Below, one piece after another: positions 16,346-25,384 of a stretch of DNA of 64,000 nucleotides. The notes beneath the pieces are model-generated. The model ran no database searches. It saw nothing but the letters and a program-made list of their open reading frames with translations, and was not told where the DNA came from. Position 1 is the first letter of the stretch, and each line of letters opens with the position of its first letter. A program made the position numbers and the translations under genes. This DNA comes from an uncultured Eggerthella sp. (GTDB taxonomy: Bacteria > Actinomycetota > Coriobacteriia > Coriobacteriales > Eggerthellaceae): the NCBI GenBank assembly GCA_900540345.1, contig UQFK01000002.1, positions 248,001-312,000 of the forward strand, given 5' to 3'.

Positions 16346-17566
16346 CTATGCGATTCCGAGCTCGCGCTCTGCGAGGTCGGTAAGAGAGAATTTCAACGGT
16401 CTTTTTGAGACCGAAGCTACCAAGCCCTTCTTTTCCAGTGCATCAAGATTTTCGCGAGTTGATTTCTTGCCCTTATCAAGCGCTTCAGCAAGCTCTCCCA
16501 AAGAAAGACTCTTTACCAGGCCAAACAAATCAAACTGGGCTAAGATGAACAATATATCCTTATCTCGCTGCTTCAGCTCATACTTATCGAAGAACGCCTC
16601 ACATCTCTCAAGCATTTGATTAAATCGCTGCATATTTTTTTCGACTCGATCCATTGTGCCATGCTGCGCCTCTTGTATAAGATCAAACATAGCCTGGATG
16701 AAGAATGTCAACTCGGCGCAATTAAGGGGATGCTCTGCTGAAGCAAATGCCTCGTAGTACTTGCTTTTATGTTCGGCGATCGCGCGCGAAAGCGAAAGAA
16801 CAGTCAATGTCGACAGCGAGCGCTTAAGAAAGAACGCCAACAAGTACCTTCCTGTTCGACCATTCCCATCATAGAAGGGATGGGTGTGCTCGAACACAAA
16901 ATGAGAAGCGACTATCTTTATAAGTTCGGGGATATCATCACGCTGAAGCAGTGCGAACATTTGGTTGAGTCCCTCAACGATTGCTGCTTCAGAGCTCGCA
17001 CCACTGTGTATGGGCTTGGTTCCTGAAATAACATCAACACCCCGCGCTCTAAACAACTCCCCATCGAGCTCGTCTTCTGGAGCAAGCTCTCCTACCATAA
17101 GTGCATCGTAAATTGCCCTGATATCATTTGGCGTACGGGGCAATGAGACGCTGTCGTTGCTTAATCCAAGATAGAGCAATCCCAGCTCACGAAAACGCTT
17201 GTTCGCCCTGTGGTTTCCTTCAATAATAAGCGCCTCTTCGACCTGCTGCCGTGTGCTATGAATGTCTTCGATAGCGTTTGTATTAACAACTTCGTCCAAA
17301 ACAAGCCCACGAATAGTGGCTGCACGTGCGATACCAGGTATCTCATTAAGCAGCGCGGCACACTTTCGCTCGACGGCAAGAATCTGCTCCATTTGGATTG
17401 TAAGCTCTCGTGGCATAGCAACAAACAAATCGCCGTTTACTGTTGATACGCCAAGATTGAATGTTGAATCTAGAGATAGTCGACGCTCGTATTCCTGCAA
17501 ACGTCTTGTTTCACGTTCGTTCGAGGCGTCCATATAGAATAGTTTTGAGAGCTCTTTATATTCCAT
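16346..17566 (-). CDS. Fic-domain protein (AMP transferase), class II type with winged helix
   Basis: 406 residues. The Fic core motif HPFYDGNGRTGR (229-240) is complete, with catalytic His229. A likely N-terminal inhibitory helix has NTNAIED (95-101), close to the class II pattern [S/T]xxxE[G/N] but with Asp after the key Glu100. The C-terminal region (about 330-406) looks like a winged helix, as in Fic proteins that AMPylate topoisomerases or act on DNA-linked targets. No FicA-like antitoxin gene adjoins it, which fits in-cis inhibition. The gene is AT-richer than its neighbours, hinting at acquisition. Start ATG 17566 has only a weak ribosome binding site. Confidence 0.88.
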   Translation of the reverse strand: MEYKELSKLFYMDASNERETRRLQEYERRLSLDSTFNLGVSTVNGDLFVAMPRELTIQMEQILAVERKCAALLNEIPGIARAATIRGLVLDEVVNTNAIEDIHSTRQQVEEALIIEGNHRANKRFRELGLLYLGLSNDSVSLPRTPNDIRAIYDALMVGELAPEDELDGELFRARGVDVISGTKPIHSGASSEAAIVEGLNQMFALLQRDDIPELIKIVASHFVFEHTHPFYDGNGRTGRYLLAFFLKRSLSTLTVLSLSRAIAEHKSKYYEAFASAEHPLNCAELTFFIQAMFDLIQEAQHGTMDRVEKNMQRFNQMLERCEAFFDKYELKQRDKDILFILAQFDLFGLVKSLSLGELAEALDKGKKSTRENLDALEKKGLVASVSKRPLKFSLTDLAERELGIA

Positions 17567-17610
17567 GGCTGACTTTCATATACAGGAATTTTTTGCGAAA
17601 AAGTCTAATT

Positions 17611-17639
17611 AGAATAGCAGATTTGAATATCTATTTTAA
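17611..17639 (-). promoter_or_regulatory. Putative promoter for the Fic gene
   Basis: On the minus strand, TTAAAA (17634-17639) and TATTCT (17611-17616) are 17 bp apart and lie about 45 bases before the fic start, in an AT-rich gap. Each hexamer matches 4 of 6 consensus bases. Confidence 0.4.
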
Positions 17640-17792
17640 CTTTTTCACTATTTATTCCAATAAGCAATCCACAAACCTGTGCTTGTTTCACGATTCTCTG
17701 ATATTTATTCTTTCAGTTTAGTAATTAGAGCAAAGCTCCAACTGGCACCTTCTTGATCTTGGGCTACGATAACAATGTGGAAAGGAGCTGCC

Positions 17793-18227
17793 ATGTCTAC
17801 AAAAGTACCTCTGAAAGTTGGTGACAAGCAGTCGTTCACCAAGACTATCGCCGAATCCGACGTATATCAATTCGCTGGGATCACTGGCGATTTCAGCCCG
17901 TTTCATATCAATGAAGAGTACATGCACGGCACGCAATATGGCACTCGTATCGCACATGGCGTGTTGACCTTCGCGCTTTCGAGCACTGCCGCTACTTTGA
18001 TCCATCAGCCCTACGACGACGAATGCCCCGTCGCATCTTATGGCTACGACCATGTGCGTTTCACAGGACCTGTTTATTTCGGTGACACGATCACCTGCAA
18101 CTATGAGGTCATTTCTGTTGATGAAGAAACTGGCAAGACTGTCGCAAAAGTGGAGATCGTCAATCAAAAAGGCGACACTGTCTGCGTCGCCGAGCATATC
18201 TTGAAGTTTTTGGAGTTCAACAATTAG
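17793..18227 (+). CDS. MaoC-like hot-dog hydratase
   Basis: 144 residues, a single hot-dog domain of the (R)-specific enoyl-CoA hydratase (MaoC/PhaJ) family. The hydratase motif is FAGITGDFSPFHIN (27-40), with catalytic Asp33 and His38, and GTRIAHG (50-56) follows. It would hydrate trans-2-enoyl-CoA or a related thioester in the cytoplasm. I chose ATG 17793, with GGAG 6 nt upstream; ATG 17775 precedes that site. The gene stands alone between the divergent fic gene and the glycan locus, so its pathway is unclear. Confidence 0.88.
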   Translation: MSTKVPLKVGDKQSFTKTIAESDVYQFAGITGDFSPFHINEEYMHGTQYGTRIAHGVLTFALSSTAATLIHQPYDDECPVASYGYDHVRFTGPVYFGDTITCNYEVISVDEETGKTVAKVEIVNQKGDTVCVAEHILKFLEFNN

Positions 18228-18321
18228 AAAGCTTCAAGGCTAAAAGATCACTAAGGCTCCTTTATGGAAGCTCTCCTTGCGTCAAATAATCAACCTCCAA
18301 CTTGTTTCTGTTTTTTTTCAC

Positions 18322-18353
18322 TTCTAGACAAGGTATTCTAGATTGCATAAGTA
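18322..18353 (+). promoter_or_regulatory. Direct-repeat operator candidate and weak promoter of the glycan locus plus-strand arm
   Basis: TTCTAGA occurs at 18322-18328 and again at 18336-18342, 14 bp apart; each contains the palindrome TCTAGA. A possible -35 TAGACA (18325-18330) and a poor -10 TAAGTA (18348-18353), 17 bp apart, overlap it. The glycosyltransferase starts at 18387. The assignment is tentative. Confidence 0.3.
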
Positions 18354-18386
18354 TTTGATTTATTTGAGATCAAACACGGAAGAATA

Positions 18387-19541
18387 ATGAAGGTAATGGT
18401 TATTGGGCGATGCTTGCCCGAATACAATTCATCTTATGGCATGTTCGAATTCGATCAGGCTCGCGCTCTTTCGCAAAAAGGGCTAGATGTTGTCTATGCG
18501 TATTCAGATAATCGATCCATAAAGATACGACGACGATTTGGTTTCAACAAAACCTATAGAGACAATATAAAATGTGTTGGAATCTCTTTCCCATCAGGAG
18601 GATTACCCTCCAACCTTTATGATTGCATTAAGACTCGCGCTCTTATGCGCATAGTAAGATACTTGGATGGACAAAACTGGACGCCTGATGTAGTCTATGC
18701 CCACTTTCCTTTACTTACCCTCACTAGAGAATTTGTCTCAAATCTAACAGAATCCACCATTCCTCTTGTATGCATGGAACATTGGACGCAAGTCCTTGAA
18801 GGAAACCTATCTAAAAGAAATAAAGCGCTATTGGATTTCTGCGTATCTCACGCAGCGTATTATTGCTGCGTGAGCGAGGATCTGAAACTAGCCGTGCAAA
18901 AAGAAACCGATACGCAAAGCAACAGAATCCTCGTAATACCAAACTATGTAAAAAGTCCCCCTCGAATAAAAAGTGAGACTTTAAAAGGCGACGCTGTAGT
19001 CCAATTCATAAGCGCGGGTCGAATCGAGCCAGTAAAGTGCTTCGGCCTACTTGTGCGCGCTTTTATGCAATGCGCGCAAGAGATCAACGCCGTGTTACTG
19101 ATCGCCGGAGAAGGATCGCTGAAGCGATCACTACAACGAGAAGTAGATCGTGCTAAGATGAACGATCGCATCATCTTTCTTGGTTGGCAAACTAAAGAAG
19201 AGCTCTATCAACTTCTCTACAGTTCTGACATCTATGTCACAGCAAGTTCCGTCGAAACATTTGGAATGCCCATTGTTGAATCTTGGCTAACAGGGCTTCC
19301 ATGCGTAGCAGCGAATAACAATGCTCTAAGATCCTATTTCTCTGACAGCAATGGGCTTTTGTTCAAAGTTGATGATCTCTCATCTCTACGTAAAATGCTC
19401 ATGAAAGCTGCGGCAAAATCTCGCAACGGATCGTATAGACCAAGAGAGATTGAAACTAAGGCCAAGAATGAATTTTCGGAAGAATCCGTGCTAACACAAA
19501 TAGTAAATTGCCTAAAAAGTGCATCATATAAGTATGAGTAG
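18387..19541 (+). CDS. Glycosyltransferase family 4 (GT-B)
   Basis: 384 residues, a GT-B glycosyltransferase with the GT4 signature ETFGMPIVESWLTGLP near residues 290-306 and the typical ISAGRIEPVKCFGLLVRAF at the start of the C-terminal domain. It transfers a sugar from a nucleotide donor to the growing lipid-linked glycan at the cytoplasmic face. Donor and acceptor are unknown. GGAAG precedes ATG 18387. Base composition is clearly AT-richer than the housekeeping genes, as is usual for glycan loci. The stop codon overlaps the start of the next gene. Confidence 0.88.
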   Translation: MKVMVIGRCLPEYNSSYGMFEFDQARALSQKGLDVVYAYSDNRSIKIRRRFGFNKTYRDNIKCVGISFPSGGLPSNLYDCIKTRALMRIVRYLDGQNWTPDVVYAHFPLLTLTREFVSNLTESTIPLVCMEHWTQVLEGNLSKRNKALLDFCVSHAAYYCCVSEDLKLAVQKETDTQSNRILVIPNYVKSPPRIKSETLKGDAVVQFISAGRIEPVKCFGLLVRAFMQCAQEINAVLLIAGEGSLKRSLQREVDRAKMNDRIIFLGWQTKEELYQLLYSSDIYVTASSVETFGMPIVESWLTGLPCVAANNNALRSYFSDSNGLLFKVDDLSSLRKMLMKAAAKSRNGSYRPREIETKAKNEFSEESVLTQIVNCLKSASYKYE

Positions 19542-20721
19542 AGCTAAATTAAATAAAGAATTAAAAAAGAGTCTCTTCTATTTATGCCTTATCGCGCCCT
19601 TTTATGAACCGGCTTTTTTCGATGATTGCCTGCCGATCGTTGATGCTTTCTTCTTGGGCGGCAAAGTATTGGTGCTCCTTTATCTCTTTTACCGCGTGAC
19701 CAAAGGTCAGAAGCTTTCAGCGATGTTCTTCGCTTTTTTCGTACTGCAATTCTACCTTTTGATCGTCACAATAGCATACAGCGGAAGCATTGCTGTCGTC
19801 GCAATGCAAGTATTTAATGTTGCAGCGATTTGCCTCATAGTTGAAAAAGGTATATCCGAAAACTTTATTGCCTTCTTGAAAGCTCTCTATTTCTATTTTG
19901 GGATTTTGCTTGTAACCTCGCTTATAACGGCAATAATTGCTCCAAACGGTCTTTATTTTCTCGCTGATGAATTCTCGCAAACGGGCAATAGCGTCAATTC
20001 AATTCGATTCTTCCTAGGCCATAAGAACTCTGTCATTCTTACCCTTCTGCCTGGCTTCCTCGCATGTGCACTGCTTTCGTACAGACTCAGTGACGTGAAA
20101 TATCGAAATTTGACCTGGATCTATATCATCCTCATGACAATACTTGCAATCGTTCTAGATGCAATGAATTCTCTGTTCTTATGTATCTTCTTAGCTGCTG
20201 CCTACCTTTTAGCACGTACCGAAAAGATACAGCGACTTCGATCCCCGTTTCTTTTTGTTCCAGCCATTGTTATCGACCTATTGATAACCAACAATGAAAT
20301 ACGCAATTGGTTCGCAGGATTGCTGTCGGGCATAGGGCGAGATGCAACGCTCTCTGGCAGAGAACGCATATGGAATGCTGCGATCGAAAATATATCTTCA
20401 ACTCCTATCTTCGGGCAAGGAATCGGAGATACTGCCACTGAGCTTTCTAGATTTGCGGGATTTTATTCTGCGCATAATATGTATTTCTCTATCTTGGCAT
20501 ACGGTGGAATCGTGGGTCTTCTCCTTCTTTTGTCGTGCTATATGATTGCACTAAAAAGCGTATCAGGTACTAAAGCGCCTTCAAGTACTCTTTTAAAGCT
20601 AGTCATTATCGCACTCATGCTTTTTGGTATCTTCGAGACAATGGGGATCGGTTGTTCTGTGGTTGCTCTTCCCCTTGCTCTCGCATTTGCTATCGGCACT
20701 AAAGAAAAGGCTCTTCGATAA
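19534..20721 (+). CDS. O-antigen ligase/polymerase-like (Wzy) membrane protein
   Basis: About 395 residues with roughly ten hydrophobic segments and one longer soluble loop between late segments. That loop has the pattern LSGRERIWNAAIENI followed by GQGIGDTATE and YSAHNMYFSILAYGGIVG, typical of the Wzy_C/O-antigen ligase superfamily. It probably polymerises or ligates glycan repeat units outside the membrane. ATG 19534 overlaps the previous stop (ATGAGTAG); an alternative ATG at 19519 lies inside the glycosyltransferase gene. No strong ribosome binding site is visible, so translation may be coupled. Confidence 0.8.
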   Translation: MSRAKLNKELKKSLFYLCLIAPFYEPAFFDDCLPIVDAFFLGGKVLVLLYLFYRVTKGQKLSAMFFAFFVLQFYLLIVTIAYSGSIAVVAMQVFNVAAICLIVEKGISENFIAFLKALYFYFGILLVTSLITAIIAPNGLYFLADEFSQTGNSVNSIRFFLGHKNSVILTLLPGFLACALLSYRLSDVKYRNLTWIYIILMTILAIVLDAMNSLFLCIFLAAAYLLARTEKIQRLRSPFLFVPAIVIDLLITNNEIRNWFAGLLSGIGRDATLSGRERIWNAAIENISSTPIFGQGIGDTATELSRFAGFYSAHNMYFSILAYGGIVGLLLLLSCYMIALKSVSGTKAPSSTLLKLVIIALMLFGIFETMGIGCSVVALPLALAFAIGTKEKALR

Positions 20722-20729
20722 GGTCCTAG

Positions 20730-22199
20730 GTGAGCAACATTATGAACAAAAAAGCACCTGGAGGCATCGATCAGGATATAAAAACCAGCAAAGCAGATGT
20801 GGCCTGGAATTACATCGGTACAATTGTCTCTATGGCGGCGAACTTCGTTCTCCTCCCTTTTCTTCTAATGTTCTTATCAGGGGATGAGCTCGGTCTCTGG
20901 TATATTTTCTTAGCAATATCAACCCTTGCAACGCTCTTTGAGTTTGGGTTTAATCCAACTTTCGCCAGAAATATCGTTTACTGCCTCTCAGGCGCTCGGC
21001 GACTCATGAAAAACGGCTGTGATCCTTCCTCCATTAAAGAAGGTATCGATTGGCATCTTCTTAAAACTGTTTTAGCAACTTCGAGGAAGATCTACCGTTT
21101 GATCTCGCTCGTGGTACTCTTGCTCACATCTACCTTAGGGACACTCTACATCGCGCATATATCAAGCGGACTTGCAGGAAGCTTGCACTGGATTGCTTGG
21201 TCAATCTTCTGCATCGCAATGTTTTTGAATATGTATTTTCTTTACTACTCTACATTCTTGCGCGGATTTGGTGACATTGCTGCTGAAAATCGCGCCAAGA
21301 CCTGGTCTCGAATAGCTCAACTTCTCATTACTGTAATCCTGCTCTTTTTCGGATTTGGCCTTATTGGCGCCGCAGTCGGTTTCTTCATTAATAGCCTATC
21401 GCTACGTTTGTTATCTCTTAAATACGTTCGATCTCATCATGCAATCATCAAGGGCCTCTCGCAAGACAAAGCTCCCGTCACCAAGCCTGAAACACAAACC
21501 GTATTCTCGGCAGTGTCCTCCATCGCTTGGCGAGATGGCATTGTCCAGCTCTCGTCCTACGCGGCAACTCAAGGCTCCACGATAGTCTGCTCTCTTCTGC
21601 TAAGTCTCAATGAGACAGGCGTTTATTCGATCATGGTTCAATTCGCTATGGCTATCGGAAACTTTTCTTGCGCTTATATACGCTCGTTTTTCCCTATGTA
21701 CCAATCTGCATTTGCGAAGCAAGAGCGCAATACAATGTGCCAGATTGTTGAACGGGGCATGTCAGCCTATTGGTTGCTTTTCATTATCGGATCTTTCGGC
21801 GTTGCACTCCTCATCTTTCCGCTTCTACCTTTGTTTAGGCCTGATGTTGCGATAAGTATTCCAGAATTCATACCAATATGCCTGTACTTCGCTCTTTATA
21901 ATCAACATGTAATGTTCTGCAACTTGATAGTAGCCACGAATCGCATACCTTATCTTGGCGGATATGTGGCAAGCGCGTGCTCAGGGGTTTTGCTTTCGGC
22001 TATTTTAGCGACGATTGCACACATGGGCATATGGGGCCTCATCATGGGTCAGCTTATTGCTCAAGCTCTCTACAACAACTGGCGATGGCCCAAATTCGTT
22101 CTTACTGAATTACATCTAAATTTCGTCCAAGCGCTCAAGTTTGGCTATAAATACTGGATTACTGTACTGATGTCCTTAAAAAAGAAAAAAAAGGCCTAA
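20730..22199 (+). CDS. Oligosaccharide flippase (Wzx/MATE-like)
   Basis: Up to 489 residues with 12-14 hydrophobic segments. The N-terminal WNYIGTIVSMAANFVLLPFL and LSGDELGLWYIFLAISTL are typical of polysaccharide biosynthesis (RfbX/Wzx) flippases. It would move the undecaprenyl-linked repeat unit across the membrane for the polymerase encoded just upstream. The frame opens at GTG 20730; ATG 20742, with AGGTGA 8 nt upstream, is an equally likely start. The C-terminus is a lysine tail. The gene converges on the minus-strand arm with about 25 bases between. Confidence 0.85.
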   Translation: MSNIMNKKAPGGIDQDIKTSKADVAWNYIGTIVSMAANFVLLPFLLMFLSGDELGLWYIFLAISTLATLFEFGFNPTFARNIVYCLSGARRLMKNGCDPSSIKEGIDWHLLKTVLATSRKIYRLISLVVLLLTSTLGTLYIAHISSGLAGSLHWIAWSIFCIAMFLNMYFLYYSTFLRGFGDIAAENRAKTWSRIAQLLITVILLFFGFGLIGAAVGFFINSLSLRLLSLKYVRSHHAIIKGLSQDKAPVTKPETQTVFSAVSSIAWRDGIVQLSSYAATQGSTIVCSLLLSLNETGVYSIMVQFAMAIGNFSCAYIRSFFPMYQSAFAKQERNTMCQIVERGMSAYWLLFIIGSFGVALLIFPLLPLFRPDVAISIPEFIPICLYFALYNQHVMFCNLIVATNRIPYLGGYVASACSGVLLSAILATIAHMGIWGLIMGQLIAQALYNNWRWPKFVLTELHLNFVQALKFGYKYWITVLMSLKKKKKA

Positions 22200-22224
22200 T
22201 CTCGCACTATTCAGAGCTCTCAGA

Positions 22225-23112
22225 CTAAACCATCGAGGCAACAATTGCTTCTATGGTTGCCGACTTTCCTTGTGTTGCACTCCAATTAAAATCTTTCTGG
22301 AAAAGATCTGCGTTCACAAGCGTATTTAATGGGGGCTCTTGTTCGCAATCACTCTCATTTTTTATTTCAACAGTTTTACCAGAGAAAGCTTCTACGGCAT
22401 TCTTCACTATCTGAGCCAGCTCAGAAATTGTCCAACACTTTTCACTTGAGAGATTATAGACTCGACGCCACTTCTCAAACGGATAATCAAGCATCCTGAT
22501 CAATGCGCTCACTGCATCGCGAATATCCATGAAGCCAAACTGGCTTCTATTGTCTCTCGTTGCAATACAGCCAGTTTCCAAGGCGTTCTTTACCATTCGA
22601 TTTGGTACCCGCTGGTCAAAGTGAGGACCGATCAAAGATGCTAACCTAATATTCGTGTAAGGAGGGGTGGATCCGGTTTGGGCGTCAAGTAAAAGCTCAA
22701 CCCCCCGTTTAGCAACAGCATAAGACGACTCAAGACATAAAGCATCTTTCTCTGTTGCCGGCTTTGTGCGATGCTGGTCGTATACACTTTGAGAAGAAAT
22801 GTTCACAAACCCAGCGATATTGCTCTTCATCGCACATTGAATCAGCTGTGCCAAATAGTCAAAGCCATCCGCCATTGCTACGCCATCGCTAGTGCGAGGA
22901 AAAGCGCAGTTCATAATCACATCATTCTCTTTATAGGTTTCTTCACAGAGAAGCTGTCTTGCTTCAACCACCAAACGATCTGGAATTTCAATATCCTCAA
23001 CTAATACAGATGGGCGCGACGTTGCTGCCAAAAAGTCTATACCTTGCTCGCGCATATGCTTTACGAGCTCTTTTCCGAGGAATCCACTCGCTCCCGTTAC
23101 AATAACGCGCAT
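22225..23112 (-). CDS. NAD(P)-dependent SDR epimerase/dehydratase, extended type
   Basis: 295 residues with a Rossmann start GASGFLGKELV (7-17), the active-site Ser region NISSQSVY and a catalytic SSYAVAKRG (YxxxK). It resembles nucleotide-sugar 4-reductases or epimerases acting on UDP- or dTDP-sugars. Given rfbA and rfbB upstream and no rfbC/rfbD, it might reduce or epimerise the 4-keto intermediate, but this cannot be decided from sequence. The start ATG overlaps the stop of the ATP-grasp gene (TAATG). It is the last gene of the minus-strand arm. Confidence 0.82.
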   Translation of the reverse strand: MRVIVTGASGFLGKELVKHMREQGIDFLAATSRPSVLVEDIEIPDRLVVEARQLLCEETYKENDVIMNCAFPRTSDGVAMADGFDYLAQLIQCAMKSNIAGFVNISSQSVYDQHRTKPATEKDALCLESSYAVAKRGVELLLDAQTGSTPPYTNIRLASLIGPHFDQRVPNRMVKNALETGCIATRDNRSQFGFMDIRDAVSALIRMLDYPFEKWRRVYNLSSEKCWTISELAQIVKNAVEAFSGKTVEIKNESDCEQEPPLNTLVNADLFQKDFNWSATQGKSATIEAIVASMV

Positions 23113-24416
23113 TATTGCTCATATCCTCCTGAAAGAACCTCATCAAAGTCTTCGGATGTAAGCCCTGCAAGTTTCAAACTATCGCCTTCCGTGCTCACTA
23201 TGTCAACAACATTCTGCAGAGAAAGCACAACTTGCTCCATTGTTTTTGCATCAGGTGCTATTCCGAGAATCCTTAAAGCAATCTGGCGCAGCTCCCCTTT
23301 TGCCTCAGGCGGCAACGTCTCCCCTTCAACATGAGCCTTTACTGAAGCAACGACATAAGGGTTTTTCTCTACAAGCTTAAGTCCTGTAAAACGCTCAATT
23401 GTACCTGGCTCCATTAGTACTGATATATTGAAGCAAGGCGCATGAAGCGCCTCTGCCACTTTCCTTTCAATATCGGGATCATCGGTCATTCTGCCCGTGA
23501 TCGCGAAATTAATAAGCATATCCATTGGGCTGTAATCCGAAAGAGCCTTCGTAAGTCGATACTCAAGGGAGCCTGTAAGGCGATAGCCGATATCATATAC
23601 ATACGCTATGCCGTCCTGCATGATGCACTGCATGAACATCATACCGTTCTCTACGCCCAGGCTTCTTAACATCTTACGAACATTAGGGGCAATGTCTCGC
23701 AAATAATCTGGCAAACTCTTAGCGGGAAAGGTATAACCAGCAGGTAAGGGAATCGTTTTTTCCTGATTATGTTTCACGTGTCTATTCCCAAGAAGATACA
23801 CGTAATACTCGCCGTCAACGAATAACCAAAACACGGTCAACTCTGGCCCTGATAAGTATTGCTCAACAAGAACCTTTCTATCAGGGTCAACCTGCTCAGC
23901 TTTCCTCCATGCAGCAACAAGTTCTTCTTTATTGCGAACAATAGAAGTACCTCGTGCACCACTCCCGCGTGCTGGCTTTAAAAAAAGAGGGAATGAGATA
24001 TCGTTCTCATTGGAATTCAGCACACGGTCATCGTAATCATGAGCTGTTGGAACACCAAAACGTCTGCATTCAGCCTTCCAGAGTGGCTTGTTCGTAAAAA
24101 TATCAATTGTTTCTCGCGATCCATAACAAGGCAGACCTGCAAGCTCGCATATTTCTACATACCAAGGCAAAAGCGTATCAGAATAGCCAACCATAACGCC
24201 GTCAATATGATTATCTCGAATATATTCTGCAACCGCCTCGACTTCGGAAACGCTCAGCTCGACCGATTCATCGGCCAATTGTTTCGCAGGGGAGTCTTCG
24301 ACTGCATCGTAGCTGATCACAACCGTTTTCACACCAAGGTTCTTTGCCGCCTCAACGATCTCACAATCAATTCTTGTGCCACCAAGAATTGCGAGAGTTT
24401 TATTAGCTAGTGTCAT
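23112..24416 (-). CDS. ATP-grasp ligase (carbamoyl-phosphate-synthase-like), glycan locus copy 2
   Basis: 434 residues. An N-terminal preATP-grasp Rossmann segment (LAILGGTRIDCEIVEAA) is followed by an ATP-grasp domain, FPLFLKPARGSGARGTSIV (nucleotide-binding loop), VEQYLSGPELTVFW, and a metal-binding region near MFMQCIMQDGIAYVYDIG. ATP-grasp enzymes join a carboxylate to an amine via an acyl phosphate. In this locus the plausible acceptor is an aminosugar made by the neighbouring aminotransferase, but no substrate can be read. It overlaps the gene before it by 4 bases and the gene after it by 1, so it is part of one operon. The other ATP-grasp gene (26206-27423) is only distantly similar. 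Confidence 0.82.
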   Translation of the reverse strand: MTLANKTLAILGGTRIDCEIVEAAKNLGVKTVVISYDAVEDSPAKQLADESVELSVSEVEAVAEYIRDNHIDGVMVGYSDTLLPWYVEICELAGLPCYGSRETIDIFTNKPLWKAECRRFGVPTAHDYDDRVLNSNENDISFPLFLKPARGSGARGTSIVRNKEELVAAWRKAEQVDPDRKVLVEQYLSGPELTVFWLFVDGEYYVYLLGNRHVKHNQEKTIPLPAGYTFPAKSLPDYLRDIAPNVRKMLRSLGVENGMMFMQCIMQDGIAYVYDIGYRLTGSLEYRLTKALSDYSPMDMLINFAITGRMTDDPDIERKVAEALHAPCFNISVLMEPGTIERFTGLKLVEKNPYVVASVKAHVEGETLPPEAKGELRQIALRILGIAPDAKTMEQVVLSLQNVVDIVSTEGDSLKLAGLTSEDFDEVLSGGYEQ

Positions 24417-25384
24417 CGGATAATTCCTTCAGCAAACATCGTATCGACAATCAATCTCATATCTTCTTTATCATATCGCTGATCAACAGGAAGTGGCAGA
24501 ATGTTCGTCGCGTACTCTTTTGCAATTTCACCAACTTCTAAATCAACTACAACATTTGGCCAAAGTGTAGGAATATAGATCTTCTGAGCTGCCATCAGCG
24601 CCCGAGCAGATGGCCCGTCTTTAACTAAGAAAGGATATGCAAAAGGACCAATGGGCATCTCTATTTCCAACGAGTTATGCTGTGACAAATACCGTTCTAA
24701 AAAGCGATAATTGCTCTCTCGGCGTGCAATGATCCCATCATAATCAAGTGATCTGAGCAGGTTTTTTGTGATCAACGACATCTCTCGCGCATATCCTACC
24801 GAAACAGCCTCATTATTCTCCTGCGCTTCACTAAAAAATTCTGATGCTGTTCTTTCAAATCGCCCGAGGAGATAGTTCATCCTCGTACGAGACTCATCCT
24901 TCTCGAGCCTACGCTCAAGGAGTCGGTCAACATATACAAAACCCCCATCGGGAACACCAAAATACTTTCGTGTTGTATAAAGAGTATCAACCTGAGGCCT
25001 TGGGAGGCGAAAAAAGCCTTGTGTCTCATCAACGATCAATCGGTCCGAAAAAAGCTCAAGTGCATAATCAATCGTCTCTTCACGAAGCAAGCCGAAATAA
25101 TCAACGAGATACAAAAACCCTTCGTCGGCCGTGATCGTTTCCCAATTTGGCTGAAAAGACCTATTGACAGCGTAACGCTTCACATTTACCTGATCAACAG
25201 CACATTGCTCCTCTACCGATTCACACAAATAATCCGGAAGCCATATTTCTTTGATGTCGCGTAATTCGATCAGGTAACTCAAGCACCCACGACCACAATT
25301 AAGAGGGACGGCTTCATCATGATACAAAGAACCAGAATATCTCTCTAATTCAAGGTAGCCGCCAATTTCTTTGTTATTCTTCAT
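24413..25384 (-). CDS. PLP-dependent aminotransferase-fold protein (DegT/WbmJ-like)
   Basis: 323 residues with a divergent fold-type I layout. An N-terminal GRGCLSYLIELRDIKEIWLP forms the phosphate-binding helix region. DETQGFF carries the Asp that pairs with the PLP nitrogen, and TTRKYFGVPDGGFVYVD carries the presumed Schiff-base Lys. It is shorter than the canonical 370-residue sugar aminotransferase and only remotely like the DegT gene upstream (27410-28543). Its role may be a second amination or another PLP reaction on a nucleotide sugar. ATG 25384 is the start (TTG 25387 precedes it). It overlaps its upstream neighbour by 11 bases and its downstream neighbour by 4. Confidence 0.72.
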   Translation of the reverse strand: MKNNKEIGGYLELERYSGSLYHDEAVPLNCGRGCLSYLIELRDIKEIWLPDYLCESVEEQCAVDQVNVKRYAVNRSFQPNWETITADEGFLYLVDYFGLLREETIDYALELFSDRLIVDETQGFFRLPRPQVDTLYTTRKYFGVPDGGFVYVDRLLERRLEKDESRTRMNYLLGRFERTASEFFSEAQENNEAVSVGYAREMSLITKNLLRSLDYDGIIARRESNYRFLERYLSQHNSLEIEMPIGPFAYPFLVKDGPSARALMAAQKIYIPTLWPNVVVDLEVGEIAKEYATNILPLPVDQRYDKEDMRLIVDTMFAEGIIR

